DNA from: Flaveria trinervia
Lineage: Eukaryota; Streptophyta; Magnoliopsida; Asterales; Asteraceae
Reading direction: 5' to 3'
DNA: 64,000 nt
NCBI GenBank assembly: GCA_025506515.1
Contig: CM046456.1
Location: forward strand, 15,910,294 to 15,974,293
Numbering within the stretch: position 1 is the first letter of the stretch; every line of letters starts with the position of its first letter. Shown in pieces: positions 24,056-35,838 of this stretch. Position numbers and translations under genes: made by a program. The notes under the pieces are model-generated. The model was not told the DNA's origin. It did not search any database and worked only from the letters and a program-made list of their open reading frames with translations.

Positions 24056-27000
24056 GGGTGTTCGATATAGTGCTGAGACTAACACGTGGATTATAGACAG
24101 CGGAGCAGCATCCAGGCACATGACAGGAAATAGAGCCCTTTATCTAACGTCAAACAAATAAAAGGAGGGCATGTTCCTTTGCAGGAAACAAAGGAGGCTA
24201 TATCACAGCTCAGGGAGAAGTGGGAAATCAGAAAGTTAAGTTTGATAAAGTGAACTACGTTCAACAACTTCAGAACAACTTACTTTCTGTTTCCAAATCT
24301 GTGATAAAGGTTTAAAGTCATCTTCGATAACCAGAAGTGTTACGTGCTGAAGAAAGAATATATGATCCCAGAGGACCAAGTTCTGATGACTGCTTCAAGA
24401 TATAAAGACCTTTATGTCTTGGATCTGTCAACAGCTGCCACAACGGATCATGAGGTTCAGTGTTTTTATCTAAAGCTACTGAGAAGGATTCCATCTCCTG
24501 GCATCGGAGAATGGGACACATTAGTCAAAGGAAGATGAATCATTTGATTCAGAAGGATTTAGTTAGAGGAGTGAATGTCAAGAACTTCCAACTTCCTGAC
24601 TTTTGTGTAGCTTGCAAGAAAGGCAAACAGACAAAGAAGTCTCATAAGGAAAAGAAAGTTCATTCAATAGAACTTCCTCTTGAGCTTCTTCACATGGATC
24701 TGTTTGGTCCAGTTAGTACAAGGAGCATTGCAGGCGACGTGTACTGTATTGTGGTCACTGATGACTACTCAAGTTCACTTGGGTAATGTTTCTAAATCAA
24801 AATCAGAAACTTTGGAGACATTCAAGGAATTAGTAACCACACTGGAATCACTCTACAAGCTAAAAGTTCGACAAATACGCTCAGACAACGGGACAGAATT
24901 CAAGAATCAAGGGATGGAGGCATACTGCAAGGAAAAGGGAATTGTGCATCAATTCACTTCTGCCTACACACCTCAGATGAATGGCGTTGCTGAGAGAAAG
25001 AACAGGAGTTTGATAGAGACATCCGGACTATGCTGGCAGACTCGAAACTGCCTATCCAATTCTGGAACGAGGCAGTGGCAAATGCGTGCATACACTGAAT
25101 CGAGTCCTAATAGTCAAGCGCCACGGAAAGAACATGTTATGAGCTACTTCAAAGACGCAAACCGAATTTGGAGTATCTTGAACCTTTTGGCGCACCGTGT
25201 ACACTTCTGAAGAAGACACAAGAAGGAAAATTCAGCGAGAAGGCAGTTGAAGGAATTTTTCTAGGATACAACATACCGAACAAGCGAGTTTACAATAACT
25301 CAACGGGTCTGTGTAGAAGTGTGGTGTAATGTCGACGTTCAGAGATATACCACACCACCTACAGGCAAAGGACCTGCATACTTCTTCGATTATGATGGAT
25401 TCTTCAAATCCTTCAACATCCCTCTCTCTCCCTCGGAGGATGAGTTAGCTACTAGGATGATGTATGATATTCTAAATACTCCATCAGCACACAGGGAGAG
25501 TCATCTACTCAGTCAGAAGGGGTAGTCGATGAAAGTGACTCCTCCTCTGAAGATGAAACTGAAGCAGATGACCAGAACAGTCAGGAGGAACAGGTTCCAG
25601 TTCCTGAAAGTCCACAAGCATCCACAAGTGATGCACCCTCGACTTCGGAACCTCAAACTCCAACCTCCTCAGATGCAGCCAAAATGTTCACAATCTTGGT
25701 TCGGAGGTGACTGTGCCGACTACTCCAGGATCACGACTAAACGTCTATCATCCCCTTGACAATGTTATTGGAGATGTCCGATCAGGAGTACAAACCCGAA
25801 ATCAGCTATACTCAGCTGATTACGCCTCAGTTATGGAGAAGGGTTACATTCATGATGGTGCTTATCGATGTTTTGTCTCGCAGGTTGAGCCAAAATATGT
25901 CAGTGAAGCACTAAATGATGAGGCGTGGGTGAGTGCCATGCAAGAAGAACTTCTGCAGTTTAAGAAGTTAGGTGTATGGACTCTGGTTGATAGACCTAAA
26001 GGTGCTAAAGTCATTGGCACCAAATGGGTACTAAAATGTAAGAAGGATGACCAAGGAGTCATTATCAGGAACAAAGCTCGACTGGTGGTTCAAGGTTTTC
26101 GCCAAGTCGAGGGGATTGACTATAATGAGGTGTTTGCACCCGTGGCAAGGATGGAAGCTATTCGTATCTTCCTTGCCTATGCCTCGTACATGAAGATTAA
26201 AGTCTACCAATTAGATGTGAAGAGTGCATTCCTTCATGGGAAATCAGGGAAACAGTCTATGTAAGTCAACCCGAGGGATTTGAAGACCCTTATCATCGGG
26301 ATAGAGTTTACAAGCTCGACAAGGCTTTATATGGGCTTCATCAAGCTCCTCGAGCTTGGTATGAGAAACTCTCGACTCATCTTGTGAAACACGGCTTTCG
26401 CAGGGGAGTCATTGACTGTACACTGTTTATTAAAGAAAAGGATGGTGACCTACTGCTTGTACAGATATATGTTGATGACATAATCTTCGGGTCAAAGAAC
26501 GAAGAGTTATGCAAAGAGTTTGAAGCAGTGATGAAGAAAGAGTTTGAGATGAGTGCGATGGGGGAGATGAAGTTCTTTCTCGGGTTACAGGTGGATCAAA
26601 CACCTAATGGATCTTTCTACATCAGACCAAGTATGTAGGAGACATTCTCAGTCGCTTTGACATGGAGAATGCTTCTGCTGCTGGGACTCCACTTGCTACG
26701 AATCATGATATAGCACCTGATGAGAATGGAGATCTGGTAGATGCCACTATGTACCGAGGAATGATTGGATCTCTCATGTATCTCACTGCCTCAAGACCTG
26801 ATATCATGTATGCTACATGTTTATGTTCCAGATATCAGGCTAAACCTAAGGTCAATCATCTGATCGGGGTCAAAAGGATCTTTCGCTATCTAAAGGGTAC
26901 ACCCACACTGGGGTTGTGGTATCCTCATGATGACGATTTTGAGCTCACAGCGTATAGTGACTCGGACTATGGAGGCTGCAAAATGAACTACAAGTCTACA

Positions 27001-27437
27001 TCAGCAGGTGTCAATTCTTTGGGAGAAGATTAGTTACATGGCAGTGTAAGAAGCAGACATCGGTTGCATTGTCAACCTGTGAAGCCGAATATGTTGCTGC
27101 TGCAAGTTGCTGTTCTCAAATCATTTGGATTCAACAGCAAATGCGGGATTACGGTTTGAAATTCTCGTCTACTCCTATTTTTGTTGATAACTCTGCTGCA
27201 ATTGCAGTAACCAAAAATCCGGTTCAACATCCTAAGACCAAACACATCGGTATTAAATACCACTTCATAAGAGACTGTTTTGAAAAGACCTTAATAGATG
27301 TGGTTAAAATTAATACTGATTTTCAACGTGCTGACCTCTATACAAAAGCCTTTGATAAACCACGTTTTCAATACTTGCTAGAGGTCAACGGCGTTAAAAA
27401 GAAAAGTGAGGTAATTCCTGATGAGAATAATGTGTAG
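24056..27437 (+). pseudogene. pol: E1 pol: protease, integrase, RT, RNase H
   Basis: Protease DSGAA at 24096-24110 in WIIDSGAASRHMTGN. Integrase: pre-integrase HRRMGHISQRKMNHLI and CVACKKGKQ, first Asp in LHMDLFGPV, second in IRSDNGTEFK, Glu in NGVAERKNRS. The integrase is split by a frameshift near 24780 and others after 25010. RT starts with MQEELLQFKKLGVW; then QLDVKSAFLHG, a break near 26250, and the catalytic YVDDIIFGS (26467-26490). Another break lies near 26637. RNase H: YSDSDYGGCK and STCEAEYVAAASCCSQ, ending ADLYTKAFDKPRFQ. Domain order is copia type. Confidence 0.93.
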
Positions 27438-28968
27438 TCGATGTAGTTTCGTTAAAGTTTATTTTATTTTATGTTATCTGTTTTTTTCTTTTTTTGTCTG
27501 TTATATTTAAACTCATGTTATTTTGCTGTTTATTAAAATCCAAAAATAATTAAATCCGAAATGATTTTAGTATTTTAGGGGGAGAATATGTCAGCAAGTT
27601 AATATTAAAAAAAATGAGGGAGAAGGGGTAACTAGCTGAAATAAGGTAGATTGTGTCTGTGATACGATCAATACCTTTGGAATATGATAGTACACAGGAA
27701 CAAATCAAGAGGGATTTTAAAATTTAAGGTTTGAAAAGATGCAAAAGTTCAAAGTATAAGTCTGTGTAGTCTAAGCAATATAAAAGGGAAAGATGATAGA
27801 AAACTGGCAACTCCTAAGGTGACACAGAGAAAGTAGACTTAGAGGCTGCTAGACCACAAATGATATGTTGGTAGATTCAACACAATAGACAATTAGACCT
27901 GATTGGTGATCTCAAGATCAAACTAAGTTGTTCAACTGACTGTGGGCTTCCATCTTTATCACTGGTTAACACAATCAAATATATTCCAATAAGGGGTAAT
28001 GAGCATTTAAATGCACAAAAGTGTGCGGATGACCATAATTAGAGCAAAGCAAGAAAAAAATGAAAGACAAATGCAATAAAGCTAATGACTTATGTTGTTG
28101 GTGCATATTGTGTCAAAATAAAATAAGCTGCTCTAACAAGGAGATAGGTTGTGTGCCTCTCTGCTGTGCGATGGCACTGACCTGAGGATAAGCATAACCT
28201 AGATATTCTAGAATTCATTGTTGTTTGCCGCCTCTCTGCTGTGCGATGGCACTGACCTGAGGACAGGCTTCTCTTTGAAAGCTCTAAGAATAGTCTCTTC
28301 TTGTAATAATACCCGTAGACCGCTCAAAACCTCTGAGGAATGTTGATTACCATATAAGTGTGGGATCCACAAATGTTAGCTGAAATAATTAAACCTAAAT
28401 CAGTCACCAGTCTGCGTCAAAAGTCTGTGTATGGATTTAAGTGGACAAACATACTGACAATCTTAGTGGCTACATTCTCAAGAGTTCAAATCAATGTGAA
28501 AATCTAAGAGTTTCAGTATGATTTCCTTAAGTTGCTAACGACTCTGGATGAACACCGAGAATTTAAGCATCAAAGAGTTTTAATAACAAGTCCAAAATGA
28601 TTTGATATTCCTGTATGATTCCAAAATTGAGTTGGTCCAGATATGATCAATCTAAGTTAAAGCTGTCTACTCCTAATCAAATCCCTTAGATTTCCATCTT
28701 AGGGTTTATCTCTCACAAAAAGTCCAAAAATAAACTTTAGTGTGTAGTTTAGTTTAAGTTTCTATATTTATCTTTTATTTTGTGTGCTGTCGGACTACAT
28801 CAGGGAAATCAGAAGAAGGAAATTAACTTACCTAAAAGGGTCATGTCGGAGATGGCCACATGTGTTTCAAAGTCTAAAAAGTCACGTCTAAAGTGACTGA
28901 ATTGGTTAAGAGCTTATAATGTCTATTTCAAAAGGGTAAAATGTTCAAAATGAAAGGAGAAATCTACG
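27438..28968 (+). other. E1 post-pol non-coding stretch with internal polypurine tract
   Basis: There is no domain-bearing frame for about 1.5 kb. A purine run AGGGGGAGAA at 27577-27587 in the setting TTTTAGGGGGAGAATATGTC looks like a polypurine tract far from the 3' LTR. Multiple such tracts are known in Sireviruses. A 34-bp direct repeat is at 28155-28188 and 28230-28263. Confidence 0.65.
28155..28263. repeat. Direct repeat of 34 bp, 75-bp spacing
   Basis: GCCTCTCTGCTGTGCGATGG and the 14 bases after it occur identically at 28155 and 28230. Each copy contains GTGC..GCAC arms. Role unknown. Confidence 0.85.
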
Positions 28969-29331
28969 ATGGATCCATTCGCACCATTGGACCATGAGTA
29001 TGGACCAACCATGCGAATGGATTCCATTCGCACGATTGGACCATGAATATGGACCAACCATGCGAATGGATCCCATTCGCACGACTGGACATGAAACTGA
29101 GCCATTCGACCGGATGACAGGGTGCGAATGAGTCAGTCAACCGACTGAGACTTAGTCGGTAATTGAGATGCGAATAAAGGAGACCGAATGAGTCAGTCGA
29201 CCGACTGAGACTCAGTCGGCCGACTGAAAGCGACCGACTGGACCAATCGCACGACTGAACCTCAGTCGCCCGAATGAACTGTGCGAATGAGGCCAGTCGC
29301 CGGCCGATTGAAATTAGGGTCAGTATTTAAA
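28969..29331 (+). promoter_or_regulatory. Candidate internal promoter of the E1 post-pol gene: word array plus TATA-like box
   Basis: From about 28975 to 29315 the words CATTCGCACGATTGGACC, CAGTCGACCGACTGAGAC, CAGTCGGCCGACTGAAAG and similar are packed as densely as in the LTR. They are followed at 29324-29331 by TATTTAAA. The order (array, TATA-like box, presumed leader) repeats that of the LTR of this element. No LTR copy is present here, so this is an independent arrangement. Promoter activity is an inference. Confidence 0.55.
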
Positions 29332-29471
29332 GGGCCTCAGTCGATCGCATCTCACTCATCACTCCCAATCGCACCCCAAATCGCTCTCTTTACCGTTACT
29401 CTGCCAAAATCTCTAGAGACAGTTATTCACATTGCAATTCATCTTCTGACTTTCGATTGACAAGAATCAAG

Positions 29472-30057
29472 GTACATTGCATTCAATCTTGTAGAAATCA
29501 GAAGATTTTAAGTCCAAATTGGGTTATTCGAATGAAACCTTGATCGGACTGAAAAATGCCCTAATAACCTACATAAACTAAGCTAAACGTTAAAATCAAG
29601 TTTGCTAGGTCATTAGTGACGAGATGGCGACTCAAATGAACTTGATATAGAGGTTTAAAACAAAAGATTGTGTGAAACTGAAAATGTGAATCGCACAGTG
29701 GGTCTTCATGCGAATGGACAGCAAGATGAACTTCAGTCGCACGACTGAAGGGCCCAAACTGCCCATACGCATGGCTGAACCATGCGTATGAAGTTCAGTC
29801 GCATGACTGAGGTAACCGCATGAAGGTATATGCGTAGAAGCCCAATCGCACACACTGAGATACGTATGGGGTCAATCGCACGACTGAACCCCATTCGGAC
29901 CATTCAATCGTACGACTGAACCCCTTTCGCACGGTTCAATCGCATGTGAACTCAGTCGCACAACTTCAATCGCATGACAGAAAGATGTTCTTCAAGCTTA
30001 ATGAGTTCATGACTTTCTTATTAAATGGTACTAATGTTTACTATCTTTGTGTAACAG
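29472..30057 (+). other. Candidate leader intron (586 nt) before the E1 post-pol gene
   Basis: Donor AATCAAG|GTACATTG. Acceptor CTATCTTTGTGTAACAG directly before ATG 30058, with a branch-like CTAAT about 26 bases upstream of the AG. It contains a further word array (29690-29985). The antisense ORF at 29632-29853 is a by-product of those words. Confidence 0.5.
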
Positions 30058-32084
30058 ATGGCGAGTAGATGGACAATGAGCACTAAGCATAATATATGTG
30101 CTCATCTGGACTTAACATCCAGAAATGCTGCAGAATTCTCTGGCATTATCACGTTTCTACTAAGATCACGGATTGCGCATGCCATCTCTACCCCTTGCAC
30201 CCCATACCGATCCATTCAACAAGCCTTCTGGGAAGGCGCTACAGTTGATAGATCATCGGATCCTCACTGCATAAGAAGTTCCATATTTGGCGAGGATATT
30301 ACAGTTTCTGAGGAAGACTTACGGGTTGTACTTCAATTGGGGGATGACGGTGACTGCCCACCCGTCTACACCCCTCACTGTCAGAGGATGTTTTCTCAGA
30401 GCCAAATACTCTGGGGACATCAATTCAGGGGTACTCAACAAGAGTAACCTCTGTCCTCAGTTTAAGTACCTTGCACACGTGCTGCTCAAGTGCATGGCTT
30501 CAAGAAAAGGTGGTTTGATGAGCTATCGGATCAAATGCAAAACGCATACGTTGCGTTGGTGCTGAACCATCCGTTCAGCTTCTCTAAGATGATCTTCACC
30601 TATCTGGTGGAAACATCGAGGGGAAAGGAAAGGAAGCCTTCTGTATGTACCCACGGTTTATGCAAATGATAATAGATCAGAAGCTTCTTCCCTGCCAAAA
30701 GAACAGGAGGATTCGGTGGTATTGGAGGTCATGGATGACACCACCCTGGGAAGGATGAAAGTATACCGGGGAAAGCCAGTGAAGCCTCCGGTCAGGAGGT
30801 TGTTCGGTCATCTTGCCAGAGAAGACTATGTAGTGCCGGAAAAGGAGGAAATGGCGTCACGAGGACAGTGACTCCGACGTGGAGCAATTGTCCTACCTAC
30901 TGATGATTCAGAGGAGGATGACAGTGGGGATGGTGCTATTCCATCCAGAGGCAATTTTCTGACTCTGTTCCCTCTGTGTCTGTCTCACCTGCTGAGGTAA
31001 CTGAGTCAGCAGGATTTCATCAAGATTTTGTTCTTAACGAGGAGGATGAGGATGAATCTGATGAGGAGCCACTGACCCGAACTGTGGGAAGGAAAGTGGT
31101 TCCCACAGAACATGGGTTGAGGGTGTTGGTGAACAACCGAGAGGCTCCGGAGATACAGAAACTGATCCAACTTATGCTCCGGGGTCCTCAGGCGGGATTG
31201 AAGGGGAGCATCCACCTCGAAGGGAACGAGGAGAAAAACGGATGGCTCAACCCCATGGCCAGAAAAAGAAGAAGCGTAAGGTAACCTTCATCACTACCAC
31301 ATCCCCATACCTTCCACCACTACCACCTCTGCAGACACACCTTCCACCACCATACTCTCCCCACAGCAACCACAGACACCACCATACCGACCACCACAAG
31401 CCAGACCCCAGCCACCACCTACATCATTCAACCCACACTCACCACCACCATCATCCAGACCTGACCCGATATCACCACCTCCACCACCACCACTAGCCAC
31501 CAAACCGAGCCCTCAGCCTAACCCACACACACCTATAGATCTCCTCTACCTCCAATCGGGTAGAGGAACAACTGTCAGCTTTAAATAGAATGGTGTTGCG
31601 ATTGCTGGCGGCTGATGAGGAAAAGACCACTCAGATCCGCCAGCTTACCGACCTGACTGCTGCACAATCGCATAAAATTGCAGAGCAGGATCGAGTTATT
31701 GAGGAGCAGGCCCAGAAATTGGCTGCTCAGAACACTCAGTTGGACCAACTCCGAGCTCAAAGTGTCGAAGCAGGTAAGCAAATAGAGGAGTTGGAAAAAG
31801 CTAAGAGGACCATTTTGCTAAAATTGAAAGGATCAAAGGAGGAACCTCTAAAGATAAAGGATGGAGACAGAGATAATGAAGATGATGATGATGATGATGA
31901 TGATGAGATAGTGATTTTGATGAAGAGAAAACCGAAGAGTGGTGTGCAGACGAAGAGACTGAAGAAGGAGAAGCAGCTGAATCTGTCTCAGCTCCCGGGC
32001 AAGAGAAGAGAACAAAGAACAGACAAGATCAGTCAGCTTCTGCTTCTGCACCTTCACATGAAGAGACTAGCATTCAGGATAAAA
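30058..32084 (+). pseudogene. E1 post-pol gene, first coding block (unknown function), broken
   Basis: It starts at ATG 30058 (MASRWTMSTKHNICAHLDLT). It shares HN..A.LD.S...(A/D)FS.II.FL, AFW/EFW, IRSSI/LRSSI and MYPRF(M/I)Q with the post-pol gene of E2. After a frameshift near 30375 it reads VRGCFLRAKYSGDI, FKYLAHVLLKCMASRKGG, then NPFSFSKMIF and CMYPRFMQMII. Later come an acidic stretch (31021-31070), a Pro/His-rich low-complexity region (31260-31500), a coiled coil (LTAAQSHKIAEQDRVIEEQA, 31590-31830) and an Asp run from a GAT repeat (31879-31906). Such a block has been called env-like in Sireviruses, but I see no signal peptide or membrane segment here. Function unknown. Confidence 0.7.
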
Positions 32085-32221
32085 GTAAATAGTGGATGTT
32101 TATGTATTTAATTACTTTTGTATTCTGTATTGAAAACCATGTACTAAATGTTTATATTAAGTTAATGCATTTGTTTGATATATTACTAATGATTTGAGTG
32201 TGAAATGTGTAAATCAAACAG
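32085..32221 (+). other. Candidate 137-nt intron in the E1 post-pol gene
   Basis: Donor AAAA|GTAAAT, acceptor AAATCAAACAG, AT-rich, with TTACTAATG as a good branch site. Joining the sides gives SHEETSIQDK-NPKYHRDEFDI as one open frame, whereas unspliced sequence meets stops at once. Confidence 0.6.
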
Positions 32222-33397
32222 ATCCAAAGTACCACAGAGATGAGTTTGATATTGCTCCCTTCAACAGGTCAAGTCTCAACTCACAATGATTCTTGATCTG
32301 CAAGGGATTGTCAGAAGGTCAGTGAGTTATACCCCTGAAGAAGGTGAAATAATTCACGACCTATCTAACGAGCAACTGGCAGAGATGTTCAGACTCAATC
32401 CTGATGACATTGTCAAGGATGCTCCAACAGTTGATTCAACCAGTGACGACGAACTACATGACGTTGATGAAGTTGAGGTTGAAGATATTGCTGCTGAAGA
32501 GTACCCTCAGTACGCTGACAACAAGGGTAATGTGGTCCCAATCTGGGTGAGTCCCTAGTCAGTGATATGTTTGAGGTACTAGACAAGATGGAGCAGGAAG
32601 CAGAAAAGACCGAAGGAACAGCCCAAGCCTCAAACGATGACGTATACATTCGAAAGGCTGAGTGGCTGAATGTTTTAAAGAAGTCAGAGCCCAACGTGCT
32701 GCACCGAAGAAGGATGCCTACACCAAGTTCTACAGCGTCAAGAAACTCATACGGTGTCAGGCAGGATTATAGCATGGGCATATTTTGATGATCTTAACGT
32801 TTATGCCGTTAAGAGGGAAAAGGGCATAGAGTACTTTAGATTTCCACATGATCTAAAGACTCTACCAGGATTTGAGCTCAACCAGTGGCCAATTGAAGCT
32901 GTTGTATGCTGACCCGAGAAAAATGTCAGGCTGGTTTGAGGCTGCCCTCAAGAAAGAGTACCACACCAGGTGGATTAACTTCAGACCTCAACAACCTACA
33001 AGGTATATTAGAAGGTCTGAGATGGATGCCATTACTGGAAAACCTAAGATTGTGTTGAAGTGGAGTCCTCGCGCACTATGTCGAGAATCCCTCTCAGGGA
33101 ATGCCACAGGACTTCACTCCACACTTCAAATGGTGGTACTATGATTGGAGAACTGCTGAAGCTGTCATAGTTCTGAACAAAGGGGATCAAATGGATACTG
33201 TCAGGGTATTCGACCCAATGTGGCTAACCAACTTGTCTGCTAATGATGTCTATACATTATACAAGTGGCCATTGTTCTATGACACACAAGACATTGTACA
33301 AGCCCTCCAGTTCCAAATGGTATACGACTTTGCTTCGCGTTTGATATTCACGCGGGAGTCACACAAGAGGACAAGTACAAGAAATATGAGGAGGTAA
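32222..33397 (+). pseudogene. E1 post-pol gene, second coding block, broken
   Basis: It continues after the candidate intron with KYHRDEFDIAPFNRSSLNSQ. A one-base loss near 32283 is followed by LDLQGIVRRSVSYTPEEGEI and an acidic stretch (32430-32500). Further frames give DVYIRKAEWLNVLKK, YHTRWINFRPQQPTRYIRRS and PHFKWWYYDWRTAEAVIVLN, and then VFDPMWLTNLSANDVYTLYK. I recognise no domain. The aromatic-rich C-terminal part looks like a folded globular region. It ends about 45 bases before the 3' polypurine tract. Confidence 0.6.
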
Positions 33398-33430
33398 TGA
33401 AGAAAACAAGACATTAGAGAGATCTAGGTC

Positions 33431-33442
33431 CAAGGGGGAGTT
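33431..33442 (+). promoter_or_regulatory. E1 3' polypurine tract
   Basis: CAAGGGGGAGTT directly before the 3' LTR. Confidence 0.9.
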
Positions 33443-34146
33443 TGTTGATACATGTATGTCCCTAGAATGATATGTGATGTAATAGATCTTGTTTGGTATG
33501 ATTAATGAACTGATATTGATAGTCTGTTGGTTATAATGTTTAATAGTTCATTAATGAGTCGTGACTGAATTGATTGGGTTTATGATTACTTGAATGATAC
33601 ATATAATATATATTAATTAACTAAAACATTCAAACTTAACTTAATGAAGTTCCCATGCGAATGGCTCATGCGAATGAACCATACACATGAAGAACTTCAC
33701 ACGATTGACTCAGTCGCACGATTGAACCAGGAGACTGGATCAGTCGTACGACTGTAACATAAGATGGCTCAGTCGCACGACTGAACACTCAGTCGCACGA
33801 ATGAACCAACCGCATGGTTCAATCGCACGACTGAACCAAACTAATGGTTCAGTCGCACGATTGAATAGTGCCAACCTATAAATACAACTCAATTCGTGAA
33901 AAACGTGGACGCTCGATCAAGTACGATTCCAGACGAACCCTAGCCGTCCAAAACCTTCCAAATCGTTCTCCAAGTTCATAGAACACATTAGATCGATTCT
34001 TATCGATTTCTAACATTAGTTTCAATCCTTGATTGATTCTTCGTGTGTTCTCACTGATTGGATCGCCAATCAAATAGGATTCCGCACTATTTGATCTGGT
34101 ATACACGTGATCTCTAGGTATTTCAGTCGAGTACCAGGTCCTAACA
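33443..34146 (+). repeat. E1 3' LTR
   Basis: 704 bp copy of 19997-20724. Word array 33650-33866 and TATA box TATAAATA at 33877-33884. It ends GTCCTAACA and is followed by the duplication AAGAT. Confidence 0.95.
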
Positions 34147-34151
34147 AAGAT

Positions 34152-35838
34152 GATCCTTTTTCAACGCCTCATCTTGGAACTCTTTGACTTGCTTCATTAC
34201 ATCGGAGGTCATGATCAACTGATATGCTTTCACCCGAATCGGCTCGGGTCTCTCCTCCGGCTAAGGGCGTCAACCACTACATTGGCCTTGCCCGGATGGT
34301 AGTGGATCTCACAATCATAATCCTTTTAAGCTCCACCACCTCCTCTGCCTCATGTTCAGATCCTTTTGCTCGAAGAAGTACTTCAAGCTCTTATTGTCAG
34401 TGAATATGGTGCACTTCGTCCCGTAGAGATAGTGTCTCCAAAGCTTTAGTGCAAAGACCACGGCTGCTAGCTCCAAGTCATGAGTAGGATATTGACCTCA
34501 TGAACCTTTAACTGTCGAGATGCATAGGCTATAACATTTCCTCTTTGTATTAACACACACCCCAACCCTGAGTAGGAAGCTCAGAATAAACCACCAGATC
34601 TTCGCTTCCATCGGTAATGACAGAACAGGAGCTTGAGTCAATCTTGCCTTCAACTCTTTGAACGCCTTCTCTTGAGCTTGACCCCATACGAACTTCACAT
34701 CCTTTCGGGTCAACTTAGTTAGTGGAGAAGCAATCTTAGAGAAGTCTGAATGAATCTCCTATAGTAGCCCGCCAAACCCAAGAAACTACGGATCTCGGAT
34801 GGCGTCTTTGGTGACCTCCATTTCATAACCGCCTCCACTTTCGCCGGGTCCACCATAATCCTGTCGGGATTCACCACATGACCCAAGAACTGAACTTCGC
34901 GCAACCAGAACACGCACTTGGAGAATTTAGCATACAATTTCTCCCTTCTCAGCATCTCTAGACCTCCTAAATGTGACCGGCATGCTCAATCTCGCTCTTC
35001 GAATAATCAGGATATCATCAATAAACACAATCACTGATTTATCCAACATAGGCCGACACACACGGTTCATCCGATCCATAAAAGCAGCTGGCGCGTTGGT
35101 CAGACCAAAAGACATGACCAGAAACTCGTAATGACCATAGCGCGGCGGGCGGAAAGCTGTTTGGGATATCTTGCTCCTTTACCTTCAACTGATGATAGCC
35201 AGACCGAAGATCTATTCTTGAAAACCAACTGGCACCCTGAAGCTGATCGAACAAATCATCTATTCTCGGTAAGGGGTATCGGTTCTTCACTGTCAACTTG
35301 TTCAGCTCGCGGTAGTCAATGCACATCCTCATACTACCATCCTTCTTCTTTACAAACAGGACTGGAGCACCCCATGGAGGGATACTCGCTCTAATGAACC
35401 CCTTATCAAGTAACTCTTGCAACTGTTACATCAACTCTTTCATCTCCGTCGGAGCTAACCAATACGGTGCCTTGGCACAGGTTGGGCACCCGGTATCAGA
35501 TCAATCTGAAATTCAATTTCTCTGTAGGTGGTACCCCTGGTAAATCTTCTGGGAACACGTCTGGAAAGTCACACACAACCGGTACATCAGACAGTTGTGG
35601 TGTTGGTGCATCTACATCCCTTACATAAGCCAAGTAGGCACTACATCCACGCCTCATACAATTTCCCGCTACCGCCATTAAGATCACCTTCGGGATCGTC
35701 GTGACTCGATCACCATAAACCGTTACCAAACTTCCATCAGGCGCTGTCAACCGAATCATCTTCTTGTGACACACAATGTTCACCTCGAAGTCTGCCAACT
35801 AATCCATCCCAAGAACCAAATCAAAACCACCTAAGGCC
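34152..35838 (-). pseudogene. pol: Element B pol, 5' part: RT and RNase H
   Basis: Minus strand: VVCDFPDVFPEDLPGVPP (linker after protease), WGAPVLFVKKKDGSMRMCID, YRELNKLTVKNRYPLPRIDD, DLRSGYHQLKVKEQDIP, a frameshift near 35150, MSFGLTNAPAAFMDRMNRV and FIDDILI (35026-35011). Next is AKFSKCVFWLREVQFLGHVV, GLAGYYRRFI, and the RNase H start FVWGQAQEKAFKELKARL. A decayed stretch follows with HYHPGKANVVVDALSRR (about 34325-34260). It is directly followed by the E1 insertion. A second, separate copy of the RT/PR part is at 39705-40450. Confidence 0.92.

Larger units (their letters stand above)
19997..34146 (+). mobile_element. Element E1: long Ty1/copia Sirevirus with a gene after pol
   Basis: About 14.1 kb. 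LTRs start TGTTGATACATGTATG and end GTCCTAACA. The 5-bp target duplication AAGAT is present at 19992-19996 and 34147-34151, inside pol of element B. Order: LTR, primer site, leader, gag with two zinc knuckles, PR, IN, RT, RNase H, then about 6 kb after pol holding a separate gene, then polypurine tract and LTR. Size, two-knuckle gag and the extra coding block fit the Sirevirus/Maximus group. All coding parts are broken. Confidence 0.95.

Noticed and set aside
31242..31496. Pro/His-rich ORF and the Gly-rich ORF on the other strand
   Set aside because: Both are readings of an ACCACC-rich low-complexity stretch in the E1 post-pol gene, in other frames.
30058..33397. Envelope gene giving E1 an extracellular phase
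   Set aside because: I see no signal peptide, furin-like site or transmembrane segment; the env-like label rests on position only.
19997..34146. Host gene fragments carried in the long post-pol region of E1
   Set aside because: The first coding block has a homologue at the same position in E2, so it is an element gene; I recognised no host protein family in the rest.
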